A stretch of DNA of 64,000 nucleotides from Ulota crispa (Eukaryota; Streptophyta; Bryopsida; Orthotrichales; Orthotrichaceae). Within the stretch, counting starts at the first letter, position 1; each line of letters begins with the position of its first letter. A model generated the notes under the pieces. It did not search any database. It was not told the origin of the DNA and saw only the letters and a program-made list of their open reading frames with translations. This document shows positions 35,510 through 48,853 of this stretch, piece after piece. A program made the translations under genes and the position numbers. Location: the NCBI GenBank assembly GCA_963920765.1, contig OY987247.1, forward strand, positions 17,084,471 to 17,148,470, in the 5' to 3' direction.

Positions 35510-36748
35510 GCAGATTTTTTTTTTCTCACTGTCAAATAAGGTAGGAGGTTCATATTACGTGCGGTCATTTTGAACCGCCCATGTAGACTCCATCAAAATG
35601 AAAATGAGGTGGTTCTAAAATCATCCACTTATAGTCATTGAATGCATGGTAGAAAAGTTGTAAGATCCAATAATCCTCCTTGATTTCTCAAATCTCTTCA
35701 CAACTTGCAAGTGAACGGTTTTTGAAAAATCTAAGTTCATAAATAGAGACCTATGACACATACCCTTTGAAAATTCATAAATAACTCAAAAATGCTTCAA
35801 AAAATATGAAGCGACTTGTGTTACATTCCGCATCTCTTTCTCTTTGTTTGAAAAATGGTCTAAAAATCCTCCCATCCACGGAAGACCCTGAAAAAGGGGG
35901 ATGAGCCCTTAAATCGTCGGTTTAGGGCCCTCCTACCTTATCAGTTCCCACGTAATAAAATTAGGACTTCATAAATTTGTAACCTTTCTATGGGCTACAG
36001 TTGCTGAGCTTTGATAAATTCACAACTCCAGTGATGATTTTAGTTACCAAAAATAAATCAGTTCCATTGCAAATTTAGAAACTATACTGGTTTTGTATTG
36101 CCCCCAAATATGAACCCCTTGGCAATACCCCAAATTCCCTCATAACCATTTCAATGCGTCTTTAATGTCCTTCTAACCAAGGTCAATCAAAGCTTGTTAC
36201 CTTAATTACTTTCCAACATTGTCAAGAATGCATTAACCCACATTCAATCAACATGAATTAACCAGAAAAGTACATAAATACTCTAAAGTCGTTTTGCACT
36301 AGTTCAATACTAAAAACATCATTGAAAATCCATATTTGTTATATGCATCTTGAGAATTGTAAGCAAATACCCTTGGTATCATACTTAAGAATCATTTGGA
36401 ACAACAATAAACATGCTTCAATCCAAATCCTAAAGAATTTAGGGTTATGAATTTAGAGTTGAAAATTTAGGTTTAGACTAGATATTAGTGTTTGCTACGC
36501 TACACATTCACCATCAAAATTTTATTAGGATTTTCATATGTTATATGGAATACAAAGTTAAATTTTAGTAACTGAATCTTCAAATTATGTCTATGTGATA
36601 ATATTCCACAAATCATAAATATGATATTACAAAAATCAATGTGATTGTATCTATAGTATCACAAAAATTGGATATGTGATATTACAAAGGGGCAGACGTG
36701 ATATTACAGAAGTGCATGAGACATGAGATTTTAGTAGTATGATTTTTT
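35510..36748. other. AT-rich intergenic DNA
   Basis: No gene is seen. Around 36600-36720 the words GATATTACA and TATCACAAAAA recur several times without a strict period. Confidence 0.55.
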
Positions 36749-36965
36749 TGGATTAGGAATTTTGGGCTAGGACCTTTGGGTTAAGAACTTTGGGTTAGGA
36801 ACTTTGAATTAGGAACTTTGGGTTTTAAATTTTGAATTAGGAGCTTTGAATTAGGGATTCTAGATTAGGGACTTTGTGTTAAAAACTTTGGGTGAGGAAC
36901 TTTGGGTTGAAAACTTTGGGTTAGGAACTTTGGGTTAGGAACTTTGGAGAGGTATTTTGGGTTGG
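36749..36965. repeat. 14-bp minisatellite (GGGTTAGGAACTTT)n upstream of the RHIP1-like gene
   Basis: About 15 degenerate units of TTGGGTTAGGAACT. The array ends about 250 bp before the start codon at 37216. The unit contains GGGTTAG, reminiscent of the plant telomere unit, but the period is 14 and no true TTTAGGG run is present. Confidence 0.88.
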
Positions 36966-37215
36966 GTGAATTAGGGCAGTGAACTTGAGTGTGAGCCCTC
37001 GAACATAAGAGGGGGTAGAGAAGGAGCAGCCAGCAAGGCGGAAAGGCCTTGATGAGAAAGGGCCTCAGAAAACAAAGCGAGACGAGAGAGACGACCGAAA
37101 CAACGAAGGACGGGGCTGCCAAGGTACGGCCAAGCTCATCGCACTCTTTTGCAGCAGCACAGCAAAGCCATTCCCCTGTCGCCCGCCCCGCCGTGTCTCC
37201 CTCTCTTGGCCAGCC

Positions 37216-40200
37216 ATGGGGCAAGACGACGATGCCGGCTCCAAGGCCTGGCCTACCAAGCCCTCCGATGACTCCTGGAGCTTCTACACGGCGCAGGCGC
37301 AGAACATGGGCCAGAAGGCGCTCAGCTCTACCGACGACGCCATCAAAACGGCTCGCGTCCAGATCAACCACTTGCAAGACGCCTCGTCGCATCACTTCGC
37401 GGCAGCTCAGGTGCGCAAACGCTCTTTTCCGTGCTACTACGGCATTGAAATCATGTAATTTGTTCCTGCGGGATTCGACAGCTCAAAACCCTAGTTGCAG
37501 CGTATTGGCGATCGTAGGGTTCATTCCACCGTTTTTCGATCAAATTAGGCTACAATTCCATCACGGCGATCTGCCATCTGCAAAGCAGAATAATCTATAG
37601 CGACGCATTAGTCTTTCCCCTGTTCTGTCAAGCTAGGGCTTAGTCGGAATGCTGATATTGCTGATAATGCTGCAGCTGATATTCATTGCTAATCACGAAG
37701 CTTTGCTATAATCACTGGAGGTGGATTTAGGCTCTTATTTGTTTCTGGAATCGAGCGAAGGATTCGGCAGCTCAAAACCCTAGGGTTAGGTTTGTACTAT
37801 ATTGGCGATCCTAGGGTTTCTGGCATCGTGTTCCTCAAACGAAGCTATAATTCCGTTGTGATTGAAGGAGAAGATCTGTTATGTTGAAAGCAGATTAACC
37901 TGTTGTGATACACTAATCTTTCCCTGTTCTGTAACCTTTATGGAAGTAGAGTTTGGTCAAAATGCAGGTAGGAGTGATAACGCTGCAGTTGGAATATCCT
38001 GCGAGTTATAAAGCTCTATACAATTTTTTTAAAATTTGTGGCTTCTAAGCTTACCCTAGCGAATCAGTTTGCGAACTGAGTGGACTGGTTTCTTTATACT
38101 TTTGGTGGAAGGGATTTCCGAATTCAGTATGCTATTAGAGAGATGATTTTACAACCTTCCTCGGTGTTTTAAACCTAATTTTAAGCCAACTTTTTTCTAG
38201 AAGTTTGGAAGAATTTCCATTGATCTAACAATGATGTTGGTAGAGCTTTCTTCATGGTATGTTGATGTGAATATCTCGAAAGCCTTAGATTCGTTTCCAT
38301 CGAAACGAGACGGTGCAATTGATGATATGTAAGCTTGTGAGGCTTTTATACTCTAGATTCCTCATCTCATGGGAACTAAGAAGAGGTTTTGGATTGTGTG
38401 CATGTGCAGGAACTTGGCAATAGAGCTAAGAAAGAATACTTCCACTATGAAGGTCTCTTCTTCAAGAAGCTGAAAGGTATAAGCTTGTGCCACTTCTTTC
38501 TCAAGTCATGCTACCCTCGTCATTTTGTTTTTTGGAGTTAGTTTCACTTTTAGCAGGTATTTGGATCTTCACTACATTGATTCATGTTTACGCTAAATCT
38601 GAAAAATGGAGTAGTTGCATGGCAGTCATGGTCGCAAGAACTAGTTAGCGTTAGAGTCTTTTCCTTGACTGTGTTGTTCTAATACTATTTGATTATATTC
38701 ATAGTTGCTTTGTTTCTGTATGTTGCAAAGTGCGGGAGGAATGTTGATTGACTCACCTACTTGGTTTTTCGGATATTCCTCTGCCGTTTGTTCATGTGGT
38801 TACATGGTTCTTGTCGGAGGATGGCCAAAGTGACTTGATGTCGATTTGGATTGTAGATGGTGTGCATGTTGCTGCTCAAAATCCAAACGTGACTTACGGT
38901 GTTCTTGGAGTTACGGCGATCGTTGCTTTGAGAAGTATGTTCCGCTCTATACTTTACAATGCATCTTTCTGTTCTTATAGATTTTGTTCTACTTTTTGAA
39001 TCTATACTGTAGCTATACCTATAGAAAACTTTGATGTATAACAAATGTTACCAATACGAGGCATAATGTTGGTGTTTTTAGGGGCCGTCGTTTATAGAAC
39101 TGAGATTTCTTATCAATATTCTAGTCAGTCTTTTCTCCATTTAATCCACCCTAGTATTGTACAGTTACACGCAGTAAGCATGGGCAAGTCACTTCAACTA
39201 TAATTAGTTAAGCTTCTGTCAAACTGACAATCCATTATCTTGTCTTTTAGTGCTGTAACAACTATGTAATCTTTTTACTTTGGTATGATTTGAAGATGCA
39301 TGTTGGTAGTTAGCACGTGTCTTTTTTGATGTCGCTGAATATATGTATGTCCTTCACAGCACCAAGGCGGTTTTTGTATCGTCATACTATCGGGCGTTTT
39401 CAGAGCGAACAGGTACTTTCTTACAAGCATTCCTCACTTTTGTATTCAATGATGTAGTCGAATTTGTGACACCTTCAATGAGTAGCATTGAAGATGTTGC
39501 TTTTTAGATCTGACTGCTGTTCTTCCTGAATCTCCTTATATGACAAATTTTATTTCACTTTGCATTGCCTGAGTTTCTTGCCTATGCCTAACCTTATTTA
39601 TGTTTCATTGCCTATGTCACAGGCAATGCTTGCTCGTGCAGAGATGAAGGTGAAGGAGATGCGTCAATCAGTAGACATATTGAGAAATGAAACAAAGAAG
39701 CTTGAGGTAACGTCCTCCACTGCATGTTTCTGTTCATTTGTATGCGAGAATTGCTCCAAAACCGATATGAACAAAGAATAGGTGAAGCAAACAGGAAATT
39801 CAGATGAATGATCCTACTCTACCAAAACTCTTTTTCACTGAATTTTTCTTTATGCTAATTTGTGAGTTTGTTTCAGGAGAGAGCAAAGCTAGCAGAAGAG
39901 GAGCTCCTGCGGGGAAGGACTAAACTAAAGTAAGAAATTCTACGGCGTTCAGGATTGTTCTTTTACGAAAAAATGGTATCTTGGACACACCGCTTATCAG
40001 TGTAGATTACATGGCTGTTTTTAGCCTTTTGCATGTCTCGCACAATGGTATTGGTCATGATTGGCCTAAAACCAGGCTGTTTTTTGCATGATATCTGATA
40101 TTGTACGACATGTGGCAGAAATACAGGAAGTCAGCTAAGCAGCCTCTCAAGGAGTGCATACAAAACTGAATCTACTTCTAGAGGTATAATGCAAAAAGAT

Positions 40201-40683
40201 GGTCAAATGAAAACTTCTTTTTTTGTGTGTTATGCTTTTATAGTGAATATGCTTCCTTAAGCTTTAGAGACCTTGTTTTCTCTGGTGCTAATAGGAAGAG
40301 TTTTCAAGCCTCTGGTTGTTGGTTTGGCTGTGGAATTGCATTGAGTGGTACTAAGTGTTAATATGTCTGTTCTGACGGTATGCAACGTTGGATTCTTGTA
40401 GGTCTAATGGATAATTTGCGTGATTTACCGGGTAGAGAAGCGTTGCGTTTGCGGGCAGAGGTACGGCTTGGCTAGCTAGTAGCTCTTTTCACTGATTTAT
40501 ACTGGAAAATTATTAGCTGCGCTTGTTAGGAGGGAAAATATCGCATGTTTTAGTTAACAGTGCACATGTTAACTATAGCATGTTTGCCACCAGGTTGCAG
40601 CCATGACCTCTGAAGCCAAGCAACAGCGAAGCGCTTTGGATAAGCGGGTTTCAAAAATTGCAGGTTATGGGATCTCAGTTTAA
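37216..40683 (+). CDS. RHIP1-like protein (plant family of Arabidopsis At4g26410)
   Basis: Predicted 247 aa in nine exons: 37216-37410, 38410-38476, 38857-38934, 39360-39412, 39623-39706, 39877-39929, 40119-40183, 40402-40460, 40594-40683. The N-terminus DDSWSFYTAQAQNMGQKAL followed by TDDAIKTARV, the short hydrophobic segment YGVLGVTAIVAL (aa 101-112) followed by PRRFLYRHTIGRF, a charged coiled-coil region (aa about 133-165), and the C-terminal LPGREALRLRAEVAAM identify the family. The Arabidopsis member was reported to interact with RGS1 and HXK1 in sugar signalling; the biochemical role is unknown. The size is close to the family norm (about 250-265 aa). The start follows a GC-rich leader. 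Intron 1 carries an internal duplication. All junctions are GT-AG. Confidence 0.88.
37472..38010 (+). repeat. Tandem duplication within intron 1 of the RHIP1-like gene
   Basis: The segment starting ggattcgacagctcaaaacc at 37472 recurs, diverged, starting ggattcggcagctcaaaacc near 37760. Both are followed in order by attggcgatc, tagggtt, gcagattaa/gcagaataat, ctttcc..ctgttctg and gctgca. The unit is about 285 bp. Confidence 0.7.
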
Positions 40684-42710
40684 GCTTCTGCAGTATTAGA
40701 CGCCTGCAGCATTTGGGATTGAGCACTTGGAACAGGGGATTGTGCTGCAAAGCAGGATGTGCACCTCAATCACTGAGTATTATTCTTTCTCTTAGTTTAC
40801 TGAAATCCCTCACGAGGCTGATCCAAGGAGATCCGCCTGGCTAGTAACGACCGAATACTCCGGTTGTCGCTGATATATTTGAGGTTAATTTTGGAAAAAA
40901 ATTCTGTCCTCGGCACTCGTGAATCGTTGAGATTCCTTCAAGGCAGTAGTGCCACTGCAGGACCTGATCCCAGGTGGCTTTCTTTGTTCTTCTCTGGAAG
41001 TTTTTTGAAGTGGCTTCAGAGATTACACTCACGTGGATTGAGCATGGTTGTGTTTATTAGGGTAAAAGCTTCCCGACTTTCTGATAGCGAAGGGTCATGT
41101 AAATGGGGAGAAAAATTCATGGTATGAAGGAAAATGTTCTTCGGCTTTCATCAAATGTTATGAAACAACAGAAGGCAAGTTTTTTTGCAGCTTCTCGTAA
41201 GAGTTGCATGGGAATTTTGGGGATCTGAGTTTTGTGAAATCGGAAAACGTTGATCACAAAGGTTGACTCCAATCTAGAATGGAAGGGTTGTCCTTGATTC
41301 ATGGTACATAAGGTAGGAGCACCCATAAGCGTCGAACAGCAAATTATAGGATCCTATTAGGAACAGAACAAAAAATGAGTTTGCATCGAATGTATTATTT
41401 GGATACTGTGAGAATAAATTGTGAATTTTTAAAGAGCAAATTGCCATTGCACCCATAACCACTTTTAAGATTTCATGTTCACATGTTATACATCCTTGTT
41501 ATTACTTCTATTCACTTCCACAGATTTTACAAGATTTCAGAGATGACGGTTATGAGGACATTGACGCTTATGGGTGTTCCTACCTTGTTTGCATGGGCGA
41601 GTTTGGTTATGAAGAAAATTCATGCCAGTGACACAATACTGCTGATCAGTTCTAATAGGACTCCACTTGCTTCTTGCTAAAAACCCTAAACCTCTGCCAG
41701 CAAGGTCTGAATGATTTCAGTACCTTCGTAAGAATTTTGACAAATAAATTTCCATTCTTCGATGAGGTTTCAGGGGACCAATAGAAGGCCGTTATCTTTA
41801 TCTCTGGGGAAATCGTTGGAATTTATGTTTTGCCAGTAGATCAAACCTATAAATTTTGAAGTCATGTTTGCATGCAAACTCCGAACTACCATATGATTGC
41901 ATTATGAAGGTGACATGTGATTTTCACTGACAAATATTTCTTTTCCATTGGGAAAATAATATATAAATTCTCCATTAACTTGGATAGGAGAGTCAACAAT
42001 ATAACTTTAAAAGGTCATCAAATTAGGGAGAATTAAGATTGTACATGGCCTACCCATTTTGGTAGCCCATTAAGTTTGCATCATGATATTTATGATTTCA
42101 AAACCAAAAAAAGTCTATCCTAACCACTTGGCTTTTGTAACGCAAATAACTCTATATCTACGTTCCTTGTTTTTAGAATGTTACTTCTTTGAAGGTACAG
42201 TCATAGTACCAAGTAGGTGAATGGAAAATAATATCAAATTACCGAGAACATTGACGTATGTGGGATCGGTAATAAGGTTGGAGGTCCGTAAGCCCCTACC
42301 TAACTAATTGTTAATAGATATCTAAAGGAAACTCATTCTTAGATAGGGAACGCATTTAGAACATGGTCGCTTTTATACCCTCCTATCTTACAATAATAAC
42401 AAATTTAAAATTGTTATCTTATTCCTATAAGAGAATTTTCATGTTTATTCAAAAATTGAAAGAAATTTTAAAACAACAAACAAGTTTGCTTCGTAATCTT
42501 GTTTCTTTACTCTTGAGTTTTACTATTCTTAATAGTGTTCTTTTTAGTGGCAAAATTTTGCCACCTCTGACAATCAGCCAGTAGAGAATCATTCCTTCAA
42601 ATTTAATCCAATCTGTCCTTGTTGCCTAAAAAGAACGCTGATTCTAGAAGAGCATGAATTTTGTTGTAGAAGTAAAAATTGCAAAAGTTGTATAGCCCAT
42701 GTGCACATAC
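40684..42710. other. 3' flank of RHIP1-like gene and intergenic DNA
   Basis: The first few hundred bases are probably 3' UTR. The remainder is AT-rich with no domain-bearing frame or clear repeat. Confidence 0.5.
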
Positions 42711-42713
42711 TTA

Positions 42714-43262
42714 GGGCCGCTTCACATGATGGCCGACCAAGTTGAGAGGTTGTGGGATTGAGTGGCCAAATTTTGTTGAGAGGCCAAAGATATGGGTTGA
42801 AAATAGGCAATAAAATATTGTTTTTGACACCTTTGGCTACCAATAGTGTGAAGCCTCCAAAGGCCAAGTCTAAAGGCCAAATTCTTGGCAATGAATTTCC
42901 ACAGCCTCTCAACTTGAATGGCCATAGTGTGAAGCCTCCAAAGGCCAAGCCCAAAGTCCAAAGTCACAACATTTATTGGATCTTTCAAATCTAACTGCCA
43001 AGATCATGTTGACTTTTGATTATTTAATGAAAACAATGTGACAGCCCCTCAACTATTGTTTAGGTCTTCATTTTTGCTTGACCCAAACTTTTCTTGAGAG
43101 AATGTCACTTTGGATGATAAAGTGCTGCCATGTAGGCATTTGGAGGATGATAGCCTTTGGAGTTTGGCCTCTCGTGTGAAGGGTTGAGAGGTTGAACTCT
43201 TGGTTTCTTGCAACGTCAAAACCAATGGCCTCTTGACATTTGGCCATAGTGTGAAGCGGCCT
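42714..43262. mobile_element. Harbinger-like MITE with TTA on both sides
   Basis: The ends are TTA then GGGCCGCTTCACA and TGTGAAGCGGCCT then TTA (about 43264-43266), with TTGGCCAT/ATGGCC words just inside. The size is about 549 bp. The interior contains a direct repeat gtgaagcctccaaaggccaa (42849 and 42929 regions). It has no coding capacity. Confidence 0.75.
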
Positions 43263-43266
43263 TTTA

Positions 43267-44264
43267 TGATGAACAATAACAGAAGAGATTTTCAGTTACA
43301 CTAATAATTATCCAACATTTTTCATTTTCAACCATGGATATTTCTTACATGCATATATTACTAGTATGGGCACACACTTTGTGCAAGTTGGACATGTATG
43401 AGTGGTACAATATCCAACTTTACAAAATTTTGATATCTCACAAATCGATTAGTCAATAATGTAATCTTGATGTACTTTACAAACAATCAATATCTCACAA
43501 CTGGTTGAAATTCTAACAAAGATTACTCTATTATTTTTGTCCTTTTGTTAAATCAAAAATAGTAATTGACATCATCACAATGCTACTCTTCAATACTTTG
43601 TTAGGGGGTGCTTAGCATTTTGTTGGTTTTCTGACACATGGTTGGAGGGTGTTTGGTGTTCTATATCTGGGGCGTCCTTTCTTATTTCATCTTTTACCAA
43701 AAAGATTTTGAAAATTTTGAAAAAGAGCATAGTTGGAGGGTGCTTGGTGTTCTATACTTGGAGAATACTTTATTGCGTCAACTTACCCCAAAAAACTTTA
43801 GAAAGCTCTAGAAAAAGGGAAGGAGTCAAATCCTCCACACTTAATAGTATAGATGATCAAACATTTTTGGAAAACCTTGTTGGTTTTTATTTAACAAATT
43901 CAAATTTCAACCAGGTTTTTTTTCATTTTATTTCGTTGACTTTATATTATTTTCTGGATCTCCCCGCTCATTAGTAACGAGTGTCCTAAGTTTAATCCCT
44001 GTAATGAGCAAGGAGATTAAAAAAAAAAACAGAAAACTAGCCAAATAAAATGTACGAAAATCCTTTTATTACTTGAACCAATCGGATAAAAACGGACTAG
44101 ATTTTTGGAAAAAAGTAATTATAATACAACTATATAGGCAATACCCGTTGCATGCACTAAAACAATTGGTTGAAAATGAGAAACATAGTATTTTTACCAA
44201 GGGAGCTCAAGATCTCTATAGACATTTCAGCTTTATAAAATGACAGAGGATTCTTGAAATAATT
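43267..44264. other. AT-rich intergenic DNA
   Basis: No gene is seen. A diverged direct duplication is visible around 43640-43670 and 43733-43765 (tggagggtgYttggtgttct). Confidence 0.5.
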
Positions 44265-44602
44265 TTAGGAAATCTTGATGGGTACCCTTGAAATTTGCAA
44301 TATTTCTAAAGCTGCCCATGATTTTCTAGAAGTTGTATAAAAATTGTACCCTTGACATCTCGAAGGAGCATCTCAAGGTTGCTTTGCAAGTACTTTTTGC
44401 AAGTCTTTTGTTTCATCTTTGTGTGTTACAAATTTATTGAAGCATAAGGACACACAAAGACGAAACAAAAAATTTGAAAAAAGTGCTTGTAAAACTACCT
44501 TGAGATGCTCCTTTGATATATTTGTACAATTTTCTGAAAAATCAAGGGCATATTTACAAAGATAGCAAATTCTAAAAGTATCCATCAAATTTACCCAATA
44601 AT
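44265..44602. mobile_element. Long inverted-repeat (hairpin) element
   Basis: Arms of about 160 bp (44275-44440 and 44450-44600) are reverse complements with moderate divergence. Conserved blocks are ggagcatctcaaggt, tttgtttc.tctttgtgtg and tgcccttgattt. The same terminal sequence occurs at the ends of 47587-47935, so this is a repeated family. Superfamily is unknown to me; no clean target duplication is visible. Confidence 0.7.
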
Positions 44603-47586
44603 TCTTAATTCGCCTACAAAAAGGTTTCTTCTTGAATGTTGCAAGATAAGCTTGCATTGTTCCAAAGCATATCCTACCGAATCAAGAGGTTCCTTTTCTT
44701 TGTGGTCCAAGTGAAAGTCCTCCTTCAAAGGTGCCCCCATTAAAAAGAACATAAAAAATGAAGTAGCCCTATAAAAGCTCTGATACGACCCACTTGGAAT
44801 TATCTCATGGGTGCACCTCATGCTCTTAGGTTTCCAATAAGGAAGCCCTATTCGGTTTCCCACATGGATTCTCCTTTCAGCAGACATGGTCCACGTGGCG
44901 CAAAAAGAAGCCCCCAGGACGGAATCTCCTCCGCCAGTGAGCAGCATTCGAAGGCGAAGAGTTAAAAAGATACCTTTTTGTGTGGATACCCACGTGTCCA
45001 CTTCAGAGTGGCGGGCGGGTGTTTCGCTGCAAAACGGTGGAGGGGTTGTTCGTATTGGATGGCCTGTTCGTCAAGGCCGGGCCACACAGACCGAAACCGG
45101 CGTTTCAAAACGTCTGTTTGTGAAAAACATGTGTTGGAGTTATTGATTTCAGTAAAAGCATATCTTTTGATTTGTGAGGGCCCACTTTTCTGGTTTGTTT
45201 AAAAACGTCGTTTTTCAGAGTTTACAAATCAGTGTCTCAAATCTCCTACCCTAGAATGGTGGAGAGGTTATCTTTAGCTGAATAGTGGATGAAAACTTGG
45301 AAAAGTGATTGTCTCCTAGTTTTCCAAAAATACAAGTTACTCTTCATCCGTTTCAAAATTTCGATTCTGAGCCTGTGTGACCTTGGTATCAGAAAGAGCG
45401 TGGCTAGAACGAGCCCTACGGACTAGGATTTAATTTACTGACGAATCCTAACAAGTTTCTGCCAGTCAAATGGCTTTCCTCCGGATATTCTCCAGTGTGG
45501 AGGGGCCAGAGAGGCACTCGTTTGCCAGTAAATTAAACCCTGCGAGTGCAGACACGTGCCATCAATGATTAATCCGAAAATGTTCGTTTTCATTGCCAAG
45601 CACTTCCATCCAAGTTTCTATTTTCATCCACTCCCATTCAATTTTCACCTACTTTGTTCACGTTTGGTTGTAGTTTCAACCACAAATAGGTACTATTGAT
45701 TGTTCTTTGAGAGAAATTCCAATATGTAGCTTTATGGGTGGTGCACTCGCACGTCCCATCGAAATCTGAGAATTTGATCGACCTAGAGCTGAAAGTTGGG
45801 GCTTGGCCTTTACACTACACCCCAAGTTTCCCGTCTTGTTTCGTTGCATTTGATTTAGGTGGCATCATTTTGGAAATTTTGGCACCTTTTCACTCAAGAT
45901 TTGGGTCAAACAATTTTGCTAAACTCAACCTTTAGACCAAGTCCCACCAACATTCTTGCATAAAATATTCATGATTTTTTATTGTATTCCATTTTTGCAC
46001 TTAATAATCCAAAAAATATAAGGGGTGAGACTTGCAAAGATGAAACATGGGACTTAGTGTAAACCACCTCTTATTCTAGAATCTTTTTTTATTACAGCAT
46101 AGAATTTGAGGGTGTTGAACAAGCATTGGATTTGGGTTTCTACGACATGACTAGAAAGTTTGAGAGGAAGGAAGGCAAACATGTGAAAAGGCCCATGTTG
46201 AGATGGTAGGCAGTTAAGTTAGTGGCCAAGCTACAAATTGTTTGATGAAACTTTGAACAAATATTACAGGAGCAATTTTTTATTCTTGAAAACACACATT
46301 CAGTTTTATGAGACATGCATTTTATTTCAAAATTGTGAAAACATGCAAAATTCCAATAAGTCTTCTATTATTTATTTGAAGGACTGGAAAAGAATAGTAG
46401 GAAGGACATAAAGAACAAAGGGAACTTGGAAGATGCAAGGTTAAGAAAGATCCCATTTTATTAAGGCCACAACTTCTTGAGTGATTTTCAAGATTTGTGG
46501 GAAAAAATGTCCTTGAATCAACACTAGAAAAAATGGTGAATTGAATTACCTTATGGTGAACATCCATTAATAATCTTTGTTTCCTATACCTTTCCTATAC
46601 GTTTGTGTTTAAAAGTATGTGTAAGTAAGTGTGCGTGGAATTGACTTATTAGGTAGTGATAGGTGATCACCAAAAACAGAAGCCACTTTATCCTTGTGTA
46701 CAAATCACATAACCAGAAGGGGTGGAAAAGTAACCATGACTTGATGAGTGGACAAAGTGTAGGGTAAGGGCCACATTTAAGTCACTAAAAACAAGGGTGG
46801 AGATCAAGTAATCAATGGCACAAATTTGAAATTGCCCATGCGTGAGATTCTTGTTGCATGAAAAGATACTACCACTTAACCTTCATACTGGCTGGCAGGA
46901 GTGACATTATCCAAAATTACACCACTTTGCAGTTTTTGATTACATTTACAAGTATAAATCAACCAAAAATGCATAGATTTTGTTCAAGCAACGTTCACAA
47001 GAAGGGTGCTACATTACCATGGTCTCAACCAACATGAAAACAAGAAAGCAAAATGGGGAAATTTGATCTAGTCCATTTTCTATCTTATAAAACATGGATT
47101 GCTTGTCCGTCATCGGCAGTTTTAAAAAGGGGCGGAGGAAAGGAGGGGAAAGGAAGGGTAAAAAGTTACAAAAAGAGAAAAAAACAAAAGTAAGTGGGAC
47201 GGCGCAAAGAGCCAGCAAGACCCGCTAGTGAAAAACAAATTCTGAAATTTTTGAATTTGAGAAAGACGGAGTCCTGTATTTTTCATGGGAGAGTCCATTT
47301 GTTGTGAAATTTGGATTGAGATAGCTTTTCCTGAGGCTGGCCAATAACAAGCTGCAAAACTAGGATACTAATGTGATAACTCATTAACATAATGGATCTC
47401 CATGGGTATCACCTTTCAGTTCCTTTCAAGAGGGAATTCTGAACCAAGTTTCTCTTTGCCACCCACCATTCAATGAATGTGTGTATGTATGGGCATCATG
47501 TATCACCTAAACAAAGTAGAGTAGGTGTATTTAAGAGGCTATGTCTCTATCCCTTCACGTTTGTTAGAGACGTCCCTGTTTATAAA
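44603..47586. other. Intergenic DNA without a recognised gene
   Basis: 44880-45560 is richer in GC than its surroundings. It has a partial inverted pair (ggatttaatttactgac and gccagtaaattaaaccc) and a primer-binding-site-like TTGGTATCAGA at about 45384. No reverse transcriptase or LTR pair was found. The remainder to 47586 is AT-rich, with no domain in any frame. Confidence 0.45.
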
Positions 47587-47935
47587 ATAAAGGGAAAATT
47601 TTAGGGATATCCCCAATATTTGCAATATTTGTACATATGCCCTTGGTCTTTCAGAAATTTCTTAAATATCTTTTAATAAACTTTCATAATTGTGGAAACA
47701 TCTTTTTCCACATTTATCAAAGGTGCATGTCACTTACTTTTGGGTAAGATTTATGTTGCAATCAACCATTCAACACGTCTTGCCCAAAAGTTGATAGCAT
47801 ACACCTTTCATAAATGTGGAGAAGGATATTTTTGCAATTATGAAAGTATATTAAGGGTGTTTGTGCAATTTTTAGAAAACTAGAGGCATTTGTAAAAATA
47901 CTGAAAATTTTAGGGATATTCATCAAATTTTCTCT
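47587..47935. mobile_element. Inverted-repeat element related to 44265-44602
   Basis: The terminal segments gaaaattttagggatatccc and, at the other end, gggatattcatcaaattttc are inverted copies over about 75 bp, including tgcccttggtctttcagaaa against a diverged partner. It is about 350 bp and non-coding. Confidence 0.65.
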
Positions 47936-48849
47936 AAAATGAAATCTAGTGCATAATTGTCTCAAATTTGAATAGGTAGCAAGCAATGCTTGGAATTGCC
48001 AAAACTTTTGTTCCTACATTGCAAAGTTTGCAATTTGTCAGTGCATAGCAACTCCTTCAAACACTACTTTTCTTTGATTGATTATTTAATAGGTCAAGTA
48101 AGCAAAGATGAAAAATCTATTTATTTTTTCAAATAAGGAGGGTGTTATTGGTTGAACACTATTCTACCTAATTGGATGAGTAGGGGAAACCACTATTCAA
48201 CATTGCAAACAAGAAACATGACATTTCCTTAGGATGAAATCCTAGAGGTAAGGTGGAGATGCTCTTAGCAAAGTTTTTTTTCTTAACAAATTTTGCCTAA
48301 ATCTTACCTCAAACTCACGCTGGCAACCATGACACTACAAAATTTGAGTGAAAATGTGGATGAAATTGCCATCTCCTTCCTCCTGTAGACACCTAATTTG
48401 CAATGTTTTGGATGAATTAGATGAATATGTACAAATAGTTTGTTTTTCCCAATATCAGCCAATTTTTTCTTAAAGTGGAAACACCCATTGCCACCACAAA
48501 CCCCATTCCCAACCAATATGGGTGCTATTTCCACCATGAGCAAGGATAAGTGCTTTGGAATGCGTTCTTCTGTCTTTTTCAAGGTTGGAGCTACTTAAGT
48601 CATGCCACATGTCCTAAAGTGAGGTAGGAAGTAATGAGCTGAAAGTAGTTTGGCTAGTATCAGAATTACATACATATAGACATTGGCAATGGGTGTGGAA
48701 CACTTTTTGACTCCCAAAATTCACAGTAATTTCAATTTTTCAATTAAAACTATGAAAAATTTGCAATCCCAATATTTCTTATCTTCCTACATGGGAAAAG
48801 TATTTTTTGCCTCAACCTCTTTGTAGTTTTCTGCAGAATTGCTTAACCA
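47936..48849. other. AT-rich intergenic DNA
   Basis: No gene, RNA or clear repeat is visible. Confidence 0.55.
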
Positions 48850-48853
48850 TTAA

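Noticed and set aside
36749..36965. Interstitial telomere repeat
   Set aside because: The unit is a degenerate 14-mer containing GGGTTAG, not a run of TTTAGGG. It is better called a minisatellite.
44591..45001. 136-codon minus-strand frame
   Set aside because: It overlaps the edge of a hairpin element and has no recognisable domain or supporting splice context.
45384..45394. LTR retrotransposon called from TTGGTATCAGA
   Set aside because: No flanking LTRs, polypurine tract or polyprotein were found. One 11-bp match is not enough, so it was kept only as a low-interest finding.
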